Below, piece by piece: positions 44,551-55,400 of a DNA stretch of 64,000 nucleotides (the stretch's first letter is position 1; each line of letters opens with the position of its first letter). The notes beneath the pieces are model-generated. The model ran no database searches and was not told the origin of the DNA. It saw only the letters and a list, made by a program, of their open reading frames with translations. This DNA comes from Halapricum salinum (GTDB lineage Archaea > Halobacteriota > Halobacteria > Halobacteriales > Haloarculaceae). Location of the stretch: assembly GCF_004799665.1 (NCBI RefSeq), contig NZ_CP031310.1, positions 1,666,887 through 1,730,886 of the forward strand, in the 5' to 3' direction. The translations under genes were made by a program, and so were the position numbers.

Positions 44551-46377
44551 ATGAGTCAGGGACGCGAAGCCAAAGTCTACGTCAACGGAAGCCTGGTCGG
44601 GACGCACCCCGACCCCGAACAGCTCGCAGAACAGATCCGGCAGGCCCGCCGCCGCGGCGAGGTGAGCGAGATGGTCAACGTCTCGGTCAAAGACCGGACG
44701 AGCGAGGTCATCATCAACGCCGACGCCGGCCGTGCGCGACGCCCGCTGATCGTCGTCCAGGACGGCGACCCGCTGTTGACCGAGCGGGAAGTCGAACTCC
44801 TCGAAGAGGACGAGATCGATTTCCAGGACCTCGTCGAGCGGGGCTACATCGAGTTCATCGACGCCGAGGAAGAGGAGGACATCCTCGTCGCCGTCGACCG
44901 CGAGGAAGTCACCGACGATCACACCCACCTCGAAGTCGATCCCCAGTTGATCTTCGGGATCGGTGCCGGGATGATTCCCTACCCCGAGCACAACGCCTCA
45001 CCCCGCATTACGATGGGGTCGGGGATGATCAAGCAGTCCCTGGGACTGCCCAGCGCGAACTACCGGATCCGCCCGGACACGCGCCAGCACCTGCTGCACT
45101 ACCCCCAGCTGTCGATGGTCAAGACCCAGACCACCGAACAGATCGGCTACGACGACCGACCCGCCGCGCAGAACTTCGTCGTCGCCGTCATGTCCTACGA
45201 GGGGTTCAACATCGAGGACGCGCTCGTCCTCAACAAGGGCAGCGTCGAGCGCGCGCTCGCCCGCTCGCACTTCTTCCGGACTTACGAGGGCGAGGAACGG
45301 CGCTACCCCGGCGGCCAGGAAGACCGCTTCGAGATTCCCGACGACGAGGTCCGGGGCGCTCGCGGCGAGGACGCCTACACCCACCTGGACGACGACGGGC
45401 TCGTCAACCCCGAGACGCGGGTCGGCGAGAACGCCGTTCTGCTCGGGAAGACCTCTCCGCCCCGGTTCCTCGAGGAGCCGGACGACATGGGCGGTCTCTC
45501 CCCCCAGAAGCGACGTGAAACCTCCGTGACGATGCGCTCGGGCGAGAGCGGGGTCGTCGACACGGTCACGCTGATGGAGGGCGAGGACGGCTCGAAGCTC
45601 TCGAAGGTCAAGGTACGCGACGAGCGGATCCCCGAGCTCGGGGACAAGTTCGCGTCCCGACACGGCCAGAAGGGTGTCGTGGGCCACATCGCGCCCCAGG
45701 AAGACATGCCCTTCACCGAGCAGGGCGTCGTGCCGGACCTCATCATCAATCCGCACGCGCTGCCCTCTCGGATGACCGTCGGGCACATTCTGGAGATGAT
45801 CGGCGGGAAGGTCGGCGCGCTCGAAGGTCGACGCGTCGACGGCACGGCCTTCACCGGCGAGGACGAGGAAGACCTCCGGAACTCTCTGGAGGAGCACGGC
45901 TTCGATTCCTCGGGCAAGGAGACCATGTACTCGGGTGTCACCGGCGAGAAGATCGACGCGGACATCTTCGTCGGGGACATCTTCTACCAGAAACTGTACC
46001 ACATGGTCTCGAACAAGATCCACGCGCGTTCGCGCGGTCCGGTCCAGGTGCTGACCCGACAGCCCACCGAGGGTCGCGCCCGTGAGGGTGGGCTCCGAAT
46101 CGGTGAGATGGAACGGGACGTCTTCATCGGCCACGGTGCTGCGATGACACTCAAAGAGCGCCTGCTCGACGAGTCCGACCAGGAGTTCATCCACATCTGC
46201 GCCGAGTGTGGGATGGCCGCCGTCGAGAACGTCGACCAGCGTCGGGTCTACTGCCCCAACTGTGGCGAGGAGACCGACGTCCACGAGATCGAGATGTCCT
46301 ACGCGTTCAAGCTCCTGCTCGACGAGATGAAAGCGCTGGGCATCGCTCCGCGGATCGAACTGGAGGACGCAGTATAA
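44551..46377 (+). CDS. rpoB1: RNA polymerase subunit B'
   Basis: A 608-residue subunit with the C-terminal part of Rpb2: hybrid-binding and wall regions, '[18 protein letters not shown]', '[20 protein letters not shown]' (active-site Lys region) and the clamp. A zinc ribbon CAECG...CPNCG sits near the C-terminus. It overlaps rpoA1 by one base (TAATG). Confidence 0.97.
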   Translation: MSQGREAKVYVNGSLVGTHPDPEQLAEQIRQARRRGEVSEMVNVSVKDRTSEVIINADAGRARRPLIVVQDGDPLLTEREVELLEEDEIDFQDLVERGYIEFIDAEEEEDILVAVDREEVTDDHTHLEVDPQLIFGIGAGMIPYPEHNASPRITMGSGMIKQSLGLPSANYRIRPDTRQHLLHYPQLSMVKTQTTEQIGYDDRPAAQNFVVAVMSYEGFNIEDALVLNKGSVERALARSHFFRTYEGEERRYPGGQEDRFEIPDDEVRGARGEDAYTHLDDDGLVNPETRVGENAVLLGKTSPPRFLEEPDDMGGLSPQKRRETSVTMRSGESGVVDTVTLMEGEDGSKLSKVKVRDERIPELGDKFASRHGQKGVVGHIAPQEDMPFTEQGVVPDLIINPHALPSRMTVGHILEMIGGKVGALEGRRVDGTAFTGEDEEDLRNSLEEHGFDSSGKETMYSGVTGEKIDADIFVGDIFYQKLYHMVSNKIHARSRGPVQVLTRQPTEGRAREGGLRIGEMERDVFIGHGAAMTLKERLLDESDQEFIHICAECGMAAVENVDQRRVYCPNCGEETDVHEIEMSYAFKLLLDEMKALGIAPRIELEDAV

Positions 46378-49295
46378 TGTCTACAGGCCACGCACCGAAA
46401 TCCATCGGCTCGCTCAGTTTCGGACTGATGGACCCCGAGGAGTACCGCGACATGAGCGCCACCAAGGTCATCACGGCCGACACCTACGACGACGACGGGT
46501 TCCCCATCGACATGGGGCTGATGGACCCGCGCCTCGGCGTGATCGACCCTGGGCTGGAGTGCAAGACCTGCGGCAAGCACAGCGGGTCGTGTAACGGCCA
46601 CTTCGGCCACATCGAACTCGCCGCGCCCGTGATTCACGTCGGCTTCTCGAAGCTCATCCGCCGATTGCTTCGCGGGACCTGCCGCGAATGCTCGCGGCTC
46701 TGTCTCGACGAGCGCGAGCGCGAGGAGTTCCTGAGTCGACTCGATCGAACGCGCGAACTCGGTGACGATCTGAACGACGTCACCAAGGCCGCCATCCGGC
46801 AGGCCCGCAAGAAGGACTACTGTCCGTTCTGTGGTGAAGTCCAGTACGACATCCAGCACGAGAAGCCGACCACCTACTACGAGGTCAAGGAAGTCCTCTC
46901 TTCTGAGTATCCCCAGCGGATCGCCGCCGCGATGGAGCCCGACGAGGAGGAAGACGAAGAGCCGGTTTCGCCCCACGACCTCTCCGACGAAACGGGGATC
47001 GACATCGGCCGGATTCAGGACATCCTGTCGGGCGAGTTCCGACCCCGCGAGGAGGACCGTCGGGCCATCGAGAAGGCCCTGGACGTCGACCTCACCGAGG
47101 AGGACATGGACAAGCTGATGCCCAGCGACATCCGGGACTGGTTCGAGGACATCCCGGACGAGGACATCGAAGTTCTGGGGATCAACGCCGAGCGCTCCCG
47201 GCCGGAGTGGATGATTCTCACTGTGCTGCCGGTTCCGCCAGTGACGGCGCGCCCCTCCATCACGCTGGACAACGGCCAGCGCAGTGAGGACGACCTCACG
47301 CACAAACTGGTGGACATCATCCGGATCAACCAGCGGTTCATGGAGAACCGCGAGGCCGGTGCCCCACAGCTGATCATCGAGGACCTCTGGGAACTGCTGC
47401 AGTACCACGTCACCACGTTCATGGACAACGAGATCTCCGGGACGCCGCCGGCCCGTCACCGCTCGGGTAGGCCCCTGAAGACGCTCTCCCAGCGCCTGAA
47501 GGGCAAAGAGGGGCGCTTCCGTGGCTCCCTCTCGGGCAAGCGTGTGAACTTCTCCGCCCGGACTGTGATCTCGCCGGACCCGACGCTGTCGCTGAACGAG
47601 GTCGGGGTGCCGGATCGGGTCGCGAGCGAGATGACCCAGACGATGAACGTCACCGAGCGCAACCTCGCGGAAGCGCGACGGTACGTCTCGAACGGGCCCG
47701 AGGCCCACCCTGGCGCGAACTACGTCCGGCGACCGGACGGCCGCCGACTGAAAGTCACGGAGAAGAACTGCGAGGAACTGGCCGAGAAGGTCGAAGCCGG
47801 CTGGGAGGTCTCGCGACACCTCGTCGACGGGGACATCGTGATCTTCAACCGCCAGCCGTCGCTGCACCGGATGTCGATCATGGCCCACGAAGTGGTCGTG
47901 ATGCCGTACAAGACGTTCCGGCTGAATACTGTGGTCTGTCCGCCGTACAACGCCGACTTCGACGGCGACGAGATGAACATGCACGCCCTCCAGAACGAGG
48001 AGGCCCGGGCGGAAGCCCGCGTCCTCATGCGCGTGCAGGAACAACTGCTCTCGCCACGCTTCGGTGAGAACATCATCGGCGCCATTCAGGACCACATCTC
48101 CGCGACCTATCTGCTGACGCACGACAACCCGCGCTTCAACGAGACGCAGGCGCTGGACCTGCTTCGGGCCACGAGCGTCGACCAACTGCCCGAGGAAGAC
48201 GGCGAGGAAGACGGCACGCCCTACTGGACCGGGCGGTCGATCTTCTCGGAACTCCTGCCGGACGGCCTGGACCTGGAGTTCGTCTCCAGCGCGGGCGACA
48301 CGGTCGTCATCGAGGACGGCCAGCACGTCAAGGGGACCATCGACGAGGACGCAGTCGGTGCCTTCGGTGGAGAGATCGTCGACACGATCGCAAAACAGTA
48401 CGACCGCACGCGTGCCCGAATCTTCATCAACGAGATCGGGACGCTCGCGGTGCGGACGATCATGCACTTCGGGTTCTCGATCGGGATCGACGACGAGTCG
48501 ATCCCGCCGGAAGCCCAGGAGCAGGTCGACGAAGCCATCGATAACGCCTACGAGCGCGTCCAGGAACTCATCGAGACCTACGAGCAGGGTGACCTCGAAT
48601 CGCTGCCCGGCCGGACGGTCGACGAGACCCTGGAGATGAAGATTATGCAGACGCTCGGCAAGGCCCGCGACTCCGCTGGTGACATCGCCGAGGATTCGTT
48701 CGCGGACGACAACCCCGCCGTGATCATGGCCGAGTCCGGGGCGCGTGGATCGATGCTGAACCTCACGCAGATGGCCGGCTGTGTCGGCCAGCAGGCAGTC
48801 CGCGGCGAGCGGATCAACCGCGGCTACGAGAACCGAACCTTGAGCCACTTCAAGGAAGACGACCTCTCGGCGGACGCCCACGGCTTCGTCGAGCACTCCT
48901 ACCGTGAGGGGCTCAATCCCAAGGAGTTCTTCTTCCACGCGATGGGTGGTCGCGAGGGGCTGGTCGACACGGCAGTCCGGACCTCCAAGTCCGGCTACCT
49001 CCAGCGCCGACTGATCAACGCGCTCTCTGAACTGGAGACCCAGTACGACGGTACCGTCCGGGACACCAGCGACAACATCGTTCAGTTCGAGTTCGGTGAG
49101 GACGGCACCTCGCCAGTGGAGGTCAGTTCCGGCGAGGACGAAGCGGCCGTCGACGTCGACGATATTACCGATCGAATCCTCGCAGAGGAGTTCGAGAGCG
49201 AGACAGAAAAAGAACAGTTCCTCGGAACCGAGGCGCGACCGACCAACCTCTCCGAACACGCCGACGACTGGTGGCTCGCGGAGGGTGACGACTGA
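46377..49295 (+). CDS. rpoA1: RNA polymerase subunit A'
   Basis: A 972-residue largest subunit. It includes the catalytic magnesium motif [10 protein letters not shown], two zinc-binding regions ([11 protein letters not shown], then CRECSRLC and CPFC), and the bridge and trigger-loop start ('[20 protein letters not shown]'). The ATG at 46377 overlaps the rpoB1 stop. A short acidic tail ends just before rpoA2. A 100-residue acidic insertion (about 180-270) is typical of haloarchaea. Confidence 0.97.
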   Translation: MSTGHAPKSIGSLSFGLMDPEEYRDMSATKVITADTYDDDGFPIDMGLMDPRLGVIDPGLECKTCGKHSGSCNGHFGHIELAAPVIHVGFSKLIRRLLRGTCRECSRLCLDEREREEFLSRLDRTRELGDDLNDVTKAAIRQARKKDYCPFCGEVQYDIQHEKPTTYYEVKEVLSSEYPQRIAAAMEPDEEEDEEPVSPHDLSDETGIDIGRIQDILSGEFRPREEDRRAIEKALDVDLTEEDMDKLMPSDIRDWFEDIPDEDIEVLGINAERSRPEWMILTVLPVPPVTARPSITLDNGQRSEDDLTHKLVDIIRINQRFMENREAGAPQLIIEDLWELLQYHVTTFMDNEISGTPPARHRSGRPLKTLSQRLKGKEGRFRGSLSGKRVNFSARTVISPDPTLSLNEVGVPDRVASEMTQTMNVTERNLAEARRYVSNGPEAHPGANYVRRPDGRRLKVTEKNCEELAEKVEAGWEVSRHLVDGDIVIFNRQPSLHRMSIMAHEVVVMPYKTFRLNTVVCPPYNADFDGDEMNMHALQNEEARAEARVLMRVQEQLLSPRFGENIIGAIQDHISATYLLTHDNPRFNETQALDLLRATSVDQLPEEDGEEDGTPYWTGRSIFSELLPDGLDLEFVSSAGDTVVIEDGQHVKGTIDEDAVGAFGGEIVDTIAKQYDRTRARIFINEIGTLAVRTIMHFGFSIGIDDESIPPEAQEQVDEAIDNAYERVQELIETYEQGDLESLPGRTVDETLEMKIMQTLGKARDSAGDIAEDSFADDNPAVIMAESGARGSMLNLTQMAGCVGQQAVRGERINRGYENRTLSHFKEDDLSADAHGFVEHSYREGLNPKEFFFHAMGGREGLVDTAVRTSKSGYLQRRLINALSELETQYDGTVRDTSDNIVQFEFGEDGTSPVEVSSGEDEAAVDVDDITDRILAEEFESETEKEQFLGTEARPTNLSEHADDWWLAEGDD

Positions 49296-50515
49296 TGAGC
49301 GAAACACAATACGATCCCACAGACCGATTCGCACACGTCGACGAGGACACCGAACTCCTCGTCGAGGACACCGACCTGCCGCGTCGCCTCAAGAACGAAC
49401 TGTACGAGACCATCGACGAGCGTGGCGGCCTCTCGCCCGAAGAGGTCGAAGAAGTCGCCTCCGCGGTGGAGGCTCGCTACGTCAACACCCGCGTCGATCC
49501 GCTCGACCCGGTCGGGACGGTCTCGGCACAGTCGATCGGCGAACCCGGAACGCAGATGACGATGAATACTTTTCATTATGCCGGTGTCGCCGAAATCGAC
49601 GTTACGCAGGGCCTGCCACGCCTTATCGAGCTCGTCGACGCTCGGAAGACACCTGACACTCCGATGATGACGGTCCACCTCGAAGACGAGTTCGCCGAGG
49701 AGCGCGAGCGCGCCCACGAGGTCGTCTGGAAGATCGAGTCGACCAAGATTCTGGCACTGGGAGACATCTCGACGAACGTCGCGGACATGCTCGTCCAGAT
49801 CGACCTCAACCCCGACACGCTGGCCGAGCGCTGGCCCACTGTCGACGATGTCGACGATATCGCAGAAGAGATCGCAGAGACGATCGAATCCTCCCTGGGC
49901 GTCCAGACCCGTCGGTCGGGTATGGTCGTCGAGTTCGGACCCGAGGAGCCGTCCTACCGGGATCTGCTGCAGCTCGTCGAGGATCTCCGAGAGATCGTCT
50001 TCAAGGGGATCGAGGAGGTCACCCGGGTCGTCATCCGCAAGGAAGAGACCGACCAGGGCGAGGAGTTCGTCCTCTACACCGAGGGATCGGCCCTGGGTGA
50101 CGTGCTGGATATCGAGGGTGTCGACGCGTCGCGGACGACGTGTAACAACATCCACGAGATCTATCGACAGCTCGGTGTCGAGGCAGCCCGTGAGGCCATC
50201 ATCAACGAGACGATGAACACCCTCGAAGAACAGGGGCTGGACGACGTGAACGTTCGGCACCTGATGCTGGTCGCGGACATCATGACCAACCGTGGCGAGA
50301 TCGAGTCGATCGGCCGGCACGGGATTTCGGGGAACAAGGCCAGCGTGCTCGCGCGGGCGGCGTTCGAGGTCACCGTCAGCCACCTGCTCGACGCGGCGAT
50401 CCACGGCGAGGTAGACAGCCTCAACGGTGTCACCGAGAACGTCATCGTCGGCAAGCCGATCAAGCTCGGGACTGGCGACGTCGACCTGCGGATGAACCCC
50501 AATCAGGCCGACTGA
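49295..50515 (+). CDS. rpoA2: RNA polymerase subunit A''
   Basis: A 406-residue subunit corresponding to the C-terminal part of Rpb1. It has '[19 protein letters not shown]'-like trigger-loop sequence (residues about 75-100), the cleft and the C-terminal jaw. The ATG overlaps the rpoA1 stop (TGATG). The next gene, nusA, begins two bases after its stop. Confidence 0.96.
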   Translation: MSETQYDPTDRFAHVDEDTELLVEDTDLPRRLKNELYETIDERGGLSPEEVEEVASAVEARYVNTRVDPLDPVGTVSAQSIGEPGTQMTMNTFHYAGVAEIDVTQGLPRLIELVDARKTPDTPMMTVHLEDEFAEERERAHEVVWKIESTKILALGDISTNVADMLVQIDLNPDTLAERWPTVDDVDDIAEEIAETIESSLGVQTRRSGMVVEFGPEEPSYRDLLQLVEDLREIVFKGIEEVTRVVIRKEETDQGEEFVLYTEGSALGDVLDIEGVDASRTTCNNIHEIYRQLGVEAAREAIINETMNTLEEQGLDDVNVRHLMLVADIMTNRGEIESIGRHGISGNKASVLARAAFEVTVSHLLDAAIHGEVDSLNGVTENVIVGKPIKLGTGDVDLRMNPNQAD

Positions 50516-50517
50516 GG

Positions 50518-50943
50518 ATGACGGTCACGCTCAGCGACGAGGCGCGCCAGCTCATCCCGATCATCGAAGACGAGACCGGCGCGACCGTTCGCGACTGCGT
50601 GATCGACGAAGAGTACGACCGTCTTCTCGTGCTCGTCAAAGCGGGGCAGATGGCACAGGCGATCGGTCCCGGCGGCACGACCGTCCAGGAGTTGCAGGAT
50701 CGCCTCGACCGGGAGATCAAGTTCGTCGAGGACGGCCCGACCGCCGAAGACGTCATCGCCAGTGCGCTCGCACCGGCAGCGGTGTACAACGTCACGATCA
50801 GCGAGAACGATACCACCGTGGCCTACGTCGAGGTCGATCAGAACGACACCGGGATCGCGATCGGGAAGGGCGGCAAGAACATCGCCGCCGCCCGGACGCT
50901 GGCGAAACGGCACTTCGAGATCGACGACGTCGAGTTGGTCTGA
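50518..50943 (+). CDS. nusA: NusA-like transcription factor (KH domains)
   Basis: A 141-residue archaeal NusA consisting of two KH domains, with the RNA-binding GxxG loops 'AIGPGGTTVQEL' and 'AIGKGGKNIAAA'. It lacks the N-terminal polymerase-binding and S1 domains of bacterial NusA, as is normal in archaea. Its stop codon TGA at 50941-50943 directly abuts the stop of the opposite-strand gene beyond. Confidence 0.95.
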   Translation: MTVTLSDEARQLIPIIEDETGATVRDCVIDEEYDRLLVLVKAGQMAQAIGPGGTTVQELQDRLDREIKFVEDGPTAEDVIASALAPAAVYNVTISENDTTVAYVEVDQNDTGIAIGKGGKNIAAARTLAKRHFEIDDVELV

Positions 50944-51474
50944 CTATTCTTCGGGACAGAGCGGGCCGCTGCTGTCGACGATCTCGATCGACCGATTAGT
51001 CGAGGAGATCAGCTCTCCGTCCCGTGTGATTATCAACTCGGCGGGCGCGGTCGAACCGGGTTCGAGGTCACCGGTGTAGTCCCCGATATCGAGCAGGGTG
51101 ACCCGCTCGGACTCGTAGCGGTCGAGATCGACCGTTCCGTCCGACTGTACTGCGCCGTCGTCGACGTCGAGCCGCCAGGTGAACTGCTGGCTGCTCGTGG
51201 GGCCGCTACCGTTCCGTTCAAGGCCGATCCGTCCAGAGAGCGACCATCGCTCCGGGGGTGGACCAGTGCTGATGCACGAGGTCGTTCCGTTTGTTCCGTC
51301 CGCTGCTTCTTCCAGAGTGAGTGTATTGACGCTCAGACGGGGCTCGAACGTCGCCACGGTGACGCCGGTCTCCTCCGACTCGCTGCCGGTCGACACGGAC
51401 CACAGGACAGTGTAGCCGAGCAACCCGACGACGAGGAGGGCGAACACGAGTGCGAGTACCACCCCACGACGCAT
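50944..51474 (-). CDS. Hypothetical secreted or membrane-anchored protein
   Basis: A 176-residue protein with one N-terminal hydrophobic helix (about 5-22) and a soluble, probably extracellular, beta-rich remainder with Thr/Ser/Gly content and two cysteines (CISTG and the C-terminal PLCPEE). I recognise no domain. It lies on the opposite strand between nusA and rpsL, convergent with nusA, where many archaea have a continuous operon. The ATG at 51474 fits the helix; the frame is open to 51633 only by chance. Confidence 0.7.
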   Translation of the reverse strand: MRRGVVLALVFALLVVGLLGYTVLWSVSTGSESEETGVTVATFEPRLSVNTLTLEEAADGTNGTTSCISTGPPPERWSLSGRIGLERNGSGPTSSQQFTWRLDVDDGAVQSDGTVDLDRYESERVTLLDIGDYTGDLEPGSTAPAELIITRDGELISSTNRSIEIVDSSGPLCPEE

Positions 51475-51563
51475 AGCGGGTAATTCCGGCGGGCGACTGA
51501 AATACGTTGCCCGAGTGACGTGGTCCCTGTGAGTCTGACACACGGACGGAATCCAAAAGAAGA

Positions 51564-51571
51564 CGCTTAAG
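51564..51571 (+). promoter_or_regulatory. TATA-like box of rpsL
   Basis: CGCTTAAG lies 28-35 bases before the rpsL ATG, as expected if rpsL-rpsG has its own leaderless promoter after the inserted opposite-strand gene. Confidence 0.45.
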
Positions 51572-51598
51572 TGCCTCGGCAGGATATTCGTGCGTACT

Positions 51599-52027
51599 AT
51601 GGCGAACGGCAAATACGCCGCACGCAAACTCAAAAAGGACCGCCAGAATCACCGGTGGTCCGACTCTGATTACGCGCGCCGCGAGCGGGGTCTGGGCAAG
51701 AAGTCCGACCCCCTCGAGGGCGCCCCCCAGGGTCGAGGGATCGTGCTCGAGAAGGTCGGTATCGAAGCGAAACAGCCCAACTCCGCGATCCGGAAATGCG
51801 TCCGGGTCCAGCTGATCAAGAACGGCAAACAGGTCACCGCGTTCTGTCCGGGCGACGGTGCGATCTCGTTCATCGACGAGCACGACGAGGTCACCATCGC
51901 CGGGATCGGTGGCGCGAAGGGTCGCGCCATGGGTGACCTCTCGGGTGTCAACTACAAAGTCGAGAAGGTCAACGGCGTCTCGATGATCGAACTCGTCCGC
52001 GGCAACGCCGAGAAGCCGGTGCGATAA
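51599..52027 (+). CDS. rpsL: Ribosomal protein uS12
   Basis: A 142-residue small-subunit protein of the decoding centre. It has the conserved '[15 protein letters not shown]' and the '[12 protein letters not shown]' region near the end. The ATG at 51599 starts the family sequence [10 protein letters not shown]; the frame extends by three codons upstream. rpsG follows after three bases. Confidence 0.97.
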   Translation: MANGKYAARKLKKDRQNHRWSDSDYARRERGLGKKSDPLEGAPQGRGIVLEKVGIEAKQPNSAIRKCVRVQLIKNGKQVTAFCPGDGAISFIDEHDEVTIAGIGGAKGRAMGDLSGVNYKVEKVNGVSMIELVRGNAEKPVR

Positions 52028-52030
52028 TCC

Positions 52031-52624
52031 ATGTCCGAAGCAGAATCCAACGACAGCGAGCCCGAGACCGGTGCACAGCTGTTCGGCGTCTGGAGCGTCG
52101 ACGACATCGAGTACCGTGACCCCTCGACCGAGCGCTACATCACGGTGACGCCGATCGCACACACGATGGGGCGTCACGCCGCAAAGCAGTTCAAGAAGAG
52201 CGAGATCTCCATCGTCGAGCGGCTCATCAACCGCCTGATGCAGACCGACGAGAACACGGGTAAGAAACAGCAGACGACCCAGATCGTCCGTGACGCCTTC
52301 GAGATCGTCCACGAGCGCACCGAGGAGAACCCGGTCCAGGTCCTCGTGCGCGCCGTCGAGAACAGCGCCCCGCGTGAGGAGACCGTCCGCCTGAAGTACG
52401 GTGGCATCTCCGTCCCGAAGGCCGTTGACGTCGCGCCCCAGCGCCGTGTCGACCAAGCCCTGAAGTTCATCGCCGAGGGCGTCTACAGCGCCTCGTTCAA
52501 GACGACGACCGACGCCGCCGACGCGCTCGCCCAGCAGCTCGTCGGAGCCGCCAACAACGACGTCCAGACCTACCCTGTCTCCCAGAAAGAAGAGAAAGAA
52601 CGCGTCGCGGCTGCCGCGCGGTAA
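52031..52624 (+). CDS. rpsG: Ribosomal protein uS7
   Basis: A 197-residue protein binding the 3' head domain of 16S rRNA. It has the S7 core 'IVERLINRLMQT', 'VHERTEENPVQVLVRAVENS' and 'RRVDQALKFIAEG', after an acidic haloarchaeal N-tail. It ends this ribosomal pair; no EF-2 or EF-1A gene follows. Confidence 0.97.
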   Translation: MSEAESNDSEPETGAQLFGVWSVDDIEYRDPSTERYITVTPIAHTMGRHAAKQFKKSEISIVERLINRLMQTDENTGKKQQTTQIVRDAFEIVHERTEENPVQVLVRAVENSAPREETVRLKYGGISVPKAVDVAPQRRVDQALKFIAEGVYSASFKTTTDAADALAQQLVGAANNDVQTYPVSQKEEKERVAAAAR

Positions 52625-52684
52625 TCTCTCCTATATTTTAGGCAGACCGAAAAGTATTCCCCACCCCCATTGGAAGCCGCAGGT

Positions 52685-54040
52685 ATGGCTGACGAAGGTG
52701 GGCAGCGTTACTGGACGCGACGGCGCACGATCGCGGTCCTCGCTGCGGCAGGTCTCGGCGGATGCATGACCTCGACCGGCGGGAACTCGACGCCGACGGC
52801 CACCCCGTTCGACGAGCGATACGATCTCGCGGTCGACCACGACAGTGCGGCGTGGGACCGACGCGACCCGGACTGGACGGCACCCGCGAGCGCGCCCGCA
52901 GTCGAGACACTGGAGACGGAGGTCCTGGTCGAGAACCTGGAGATTCCGTGGGACCTCTCGTTCGCCGGGGACGGGACGCTGTTCGTCAGCGAGCGTGTCG
53001 GTCGCGTGAAAGCCGTCGACGGCGAGGAGGTACGCGTCGTGGCCGAACCTGTAGAGGCTATCGACGCCGAAGCGATCGCTCCCGGCGAAGACCACGAGAG
53101 CTGGTGGGTCGAGGGCGGCGAGGGCGGAACGCTCGGCGTGGCTGCCCATCCGAACTATCCCGAGCCGTCGCTGGTCTACGTCTACTACACCGCCGATACC
53201 GACGAGGGCAAGCGCAACCGCGTCGTCGCGTTCGATCCGACCGCCGACAGCCCCAGCGAGGGTGTCGGGACGATCGCCGAGGATATCCCGGCCGACGGGA
53301 TCCACAACGGCGGCCGCCTCGAATTTGGCCCCGAAAACTACCTCTGGATCACCTGTGGCGATGCCGGCGAGTCGGCGAAGGCGCAGGATCCGTCGACGCT
53401 ACACGGGACGGTCCTGCGAGTGAAACCGAACGGCGATCCTGCGCCTGGCAATCCCGACCTCGGAGCCGAGGCCGATCCACGGATCTACACCTACGGCCAC
53501 CGCAACCCCCAGGGGATCGTCTGGCTGCCCGATGGGACACCGCTGGTCACCGAACACGGTCCCGATGGACGCGACGAGATCAACCGCCTCGAACCGGGGG
53601 CAAACTACGGCTGGCCCGAAGTTCGACGGCGCGAGGCGTATCCCGGTTCGGACGTTCATCGGCCGCTGGCCAACAGCGGGCCGCCGTCGTGGGCACCGAC
53701 TGGCGCGCTCTTTTACACTGGCGACGCAGTGTCGACGCTGACCAACCGGCTGCTGGTCGGCGGCCTGTTCAGCCAGCAGTTGCTCGTCGCGACGGTGACG
53801 CCACCTGGCGACGACCTCCCACCGGTCGGTGACGGGACGCGCCACGAAGGTGCGTGGACCGACGACGCCGACACCGTGACGACCAACACGGCACTGAAGA
53901 ACGAACTCGGTCGGATCAGACACGTCGAGCAGGGGCCCGAGGGCGAGATCTACCTCGTGACTTCGAATCGCGACGGCCGCGCGAAAGACCCGTTCCCCAC
54001 CGAGCGCGACGACGTGCTCGTCCGCCTCACAGGAGGGTAG
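52685..54040 (+). CDS. PQQ-dependent sugar dehydrogenase-like lipoprotein
   Basis: A 451-residue six-bladed beta-propeller of the soluble glucose dehydrogenase (GDH-B/Asd) family. The N-terminus has twin-arginine residues (WTRRRTIAVL) and a lipobox ending LGGC. Family landmarks are 'LEIPWDLSFAGDGTLFVSER', 'DGIHNGGRLEFGPENYLW', 'YGHRNPQGIVW' and 'TEHGPDGRDEINRLEPGANY' (quoted in part). It would oxidise aldose sugars outside the cell; the catalytic His of the 'HNGGRL' motif is present. Whether the cell makes PQQ is not shown here. The ATG at 52685 is preferred to one at 52670. Confidence 0.85.
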   Translation: MADEGGQRYWTRRRTIAVLAAAGLGGCMTSTGGNSTPTATPFDERYDLAVDHDSAAWDRRDPDWTAPASAPAVETLETEVLVENLEIPWDLSFAGDGTLFVSERVGRVKAVDGEEVRVVAEPVEAIDAEAIAPGEDHESWWVEGGEGGTLGVAAHPNYPEPSLVYVYYTADTDEGKRNRVVAFDPTADSPSEGVGTIAEDIPADGIHNGGRLEFGPENYLWITCGDAGESAKAQDPSTLHGTVLRVKPNGDPAPGNPDLGAEADPRIYTYGHRNPQGIVWLPDGTPLVTEHGPDGRDEINRLEPGANYGWPEVRRREAYPGSDVHRPLANSGPPSWAPTGALFYTGDAVSTLTNRLLVGGLFSQQLLVATVTPPGDDLPPVGDGTRHEGAWTDDADTVTTNTALKNELGRIRHVEQGPEGEIYLVTSNRDGRAKDPFPTERDDVLVRLTGG

Positions 54041-54043
54041 GGT

Positions 54044-54075
54044 TCGTCAACCCATATACTCATTTGGGTTGACGA
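54044..54075 (+). promoter_or_regulatory. BirA-like operator and promoter of bioYMN
   Basis: TCGTCAACCCA (54044-54054) and TGGGTTGACGA (54065-54075) are perfect 11-base inverted arms. The inner TCGTCAACC-N14-GGTTGACGA agrees with the published BirA consensus TTGTAAACC-N14/15-GGTTTACAA at 7 of 9 positions per half-site, with the right spacing. A TATA-like TATACT lies in the spacer and the bioY ATG follows at 54089. A biotin-bound BirA would occlude TBP. Confidence 0.75.
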
Positions 54076-54088
54076 CGATGGCCGATCC

Positions 54089-54688
54089 ATGGCAGGGGAA
54101 TACGAATCAGTGGAGTTGGTCCCGGACGAGACGGTGAAGTACTTCGCAGGCTCGGTCGTCGTCGCCGCGCTGACGGCGGCGTTCGCACAGTTCGCAGTTC
54201 CGTATCCGCTCTCCTCGGCACCGTTCACGCTCCAGACGGTCGGCGTCTATCTGGCCGGGCTGGTGCTGGGCCCAGTCTGGGGGGCGTTCTCGCTGCTCCT
54301 GTACGCCGTCGCGGGGGCGGCAGGTGCGCCGGTATTCGGGGGTGGCGGCTCCGGAGTCGGCGTTCTAACGGGGCCGACCGGCGGGTACATCGTGAGCTTC
54401 CCCATCGCGGCCGCGGTGATCGGCGGGCTGGTCCACCGGCGAGTCACGCCGCGACGACTCGACGACGTCTCGATCCCGCTGCAGGTCGGTGCACTCGCCG
54501 TCGGGCTGGGAATCGTCTATCTCGTCGGCTCCGTCTGGCTCGCGACCCAACTGGAGTATTCGCTGACGAAAGGGCTAGTTCAGGGCGGACTGGTGTTCGT
54601 CCCCGGTGACGCGCTCAAGGCGCTGGCGGTCATGGGGCTGGTCACCGGCGGCTATCTGACGGGGATCGTCGACGAGTTCGCCGGATGA
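54089..54688 (+). CDS. bioY: Biotin transporter S component BioY
   Basis: A 199-residue membrane protein with six helices. It has the BioY landmarks 'AVPYPLSSAPFTLQTVGVYL' and 'TGPTGGYIVSFPIAA'. It binds biotin and works with the BioM ATPase and BioN transmembrane protein encoded directly after it (ECF-type importer). Its stop overlaps the bioM ATG (ATGA). Confidence 0.94.
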   Translation: MAGEYESVELVPDETVKYFAGSVVVAALTAAFAQFAVPYPLSSAPFTLQTVGVYLAGLVLGPVWGAFSLLLYAVAGAAGAPVFGGGGSGVGVLTGPTGGYIVSFPIAAAVIGGLVHRRVTPRRLDDVSIPLQVGALAVGLGIVYLVGSVWLATQLEYSLTKGLVQGGLVFVPGDALKALAVMGLVTGGYLTGIVDEFAG

Positions 54689-55398
54689 TCGCGGTCGAGA
54701 ATCTGGTCTGTGCGTTCGGGGATACCGTCGCGCTCGACGAAATCTCGGTCACGATCGAAGACGGCTCGTTCGTCGTCCTGACGGGCCCGAACGGCTCCGG
54801 GAAGACGACGCTCGTCCGGCACTTCAACGGGCTCCTCGAACCCGACAGCGGGTCGGTCACGGTCGACGGCCACGACGTCGTCGCGGAGCCAGTCGCCGTC
54901 AGGACCAGCGTCGGCATGGTCTTCCAGCAGCCCCGCGATCAGTTCGTGGCGTCGACGGTCGCGGCCGACGTCGCGTTCGGCCCCGAGAACCTGGGACTCG
55001 ACCGCGAGGAGATCGATCGGCGAGTCCAGCGGGCGCTCGACGCCGTGAACCTGGCCGAGCAGCGTGACGCCCGGATCGACTCACTGTCTGGCGGTGAGCA
55101 GGCGCGACTCGCCATCGCTGGCGCGCTCGCGATGGAGCCCGCGTATCTGGTGCTCGACGAGCCGTTCGCCAGCCTCGACGAACCCGCGCGCCGGTCGGTG
55201 CTGGATCGACTGTGTGATCTTCACGAGCGCGAGACCGGCGTCATCGTCGTCACGCACGACTTGCGAGGCGTACTGGCGCCCGCCGACCGGCTCCTCGGGA
55301 TGGCCGACGGCGAGATCGTCGTCGACACGCCGGCCCAAGAGGCGTCCCGGGCCCTCGAAGACCTCGACGTGTATCTTCCGCCGGCCTCGGAGTGGTGA
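54685..55398 (+). CDS. bioM: ECF transporter ATPase BioM
   Basis: A 237-residue ATPase. It has Walker A GPNGSGKTT, signature LSGGEQAR, Walker B LVLDEPFASLD and the switch His in VTHD. The Q-loop region 'QQPRDQFVASTVAADVAFGPENLG' (partial) is typical of CbiO/EcfA proteins. It energises biotin uptake via BioY. bioN begins two bases past its stop. Confidence 0.94.
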   Translation: MIAVENLVCAFGDTVALDEISVTIEDGSFVVLTGPNGSGKTTLVRHFNGLLEPDSGSVTVDGHDVVAEPVAVRTSVGMVFQQPRDQFVASTVAADVAFGPENLGLDREEIDRRVQRALDAVNLAEQRDARIDSLSGGEQARLAIAGALAMEPAYLVLDEPFASLDEPARRSVLDRLCDLHERETGVIVVTHDLRGVLAPADRLLGMADGEIVVDTPAQEASRALEDLDVYLPPASEW

Positions 55399-55400
55399 CT

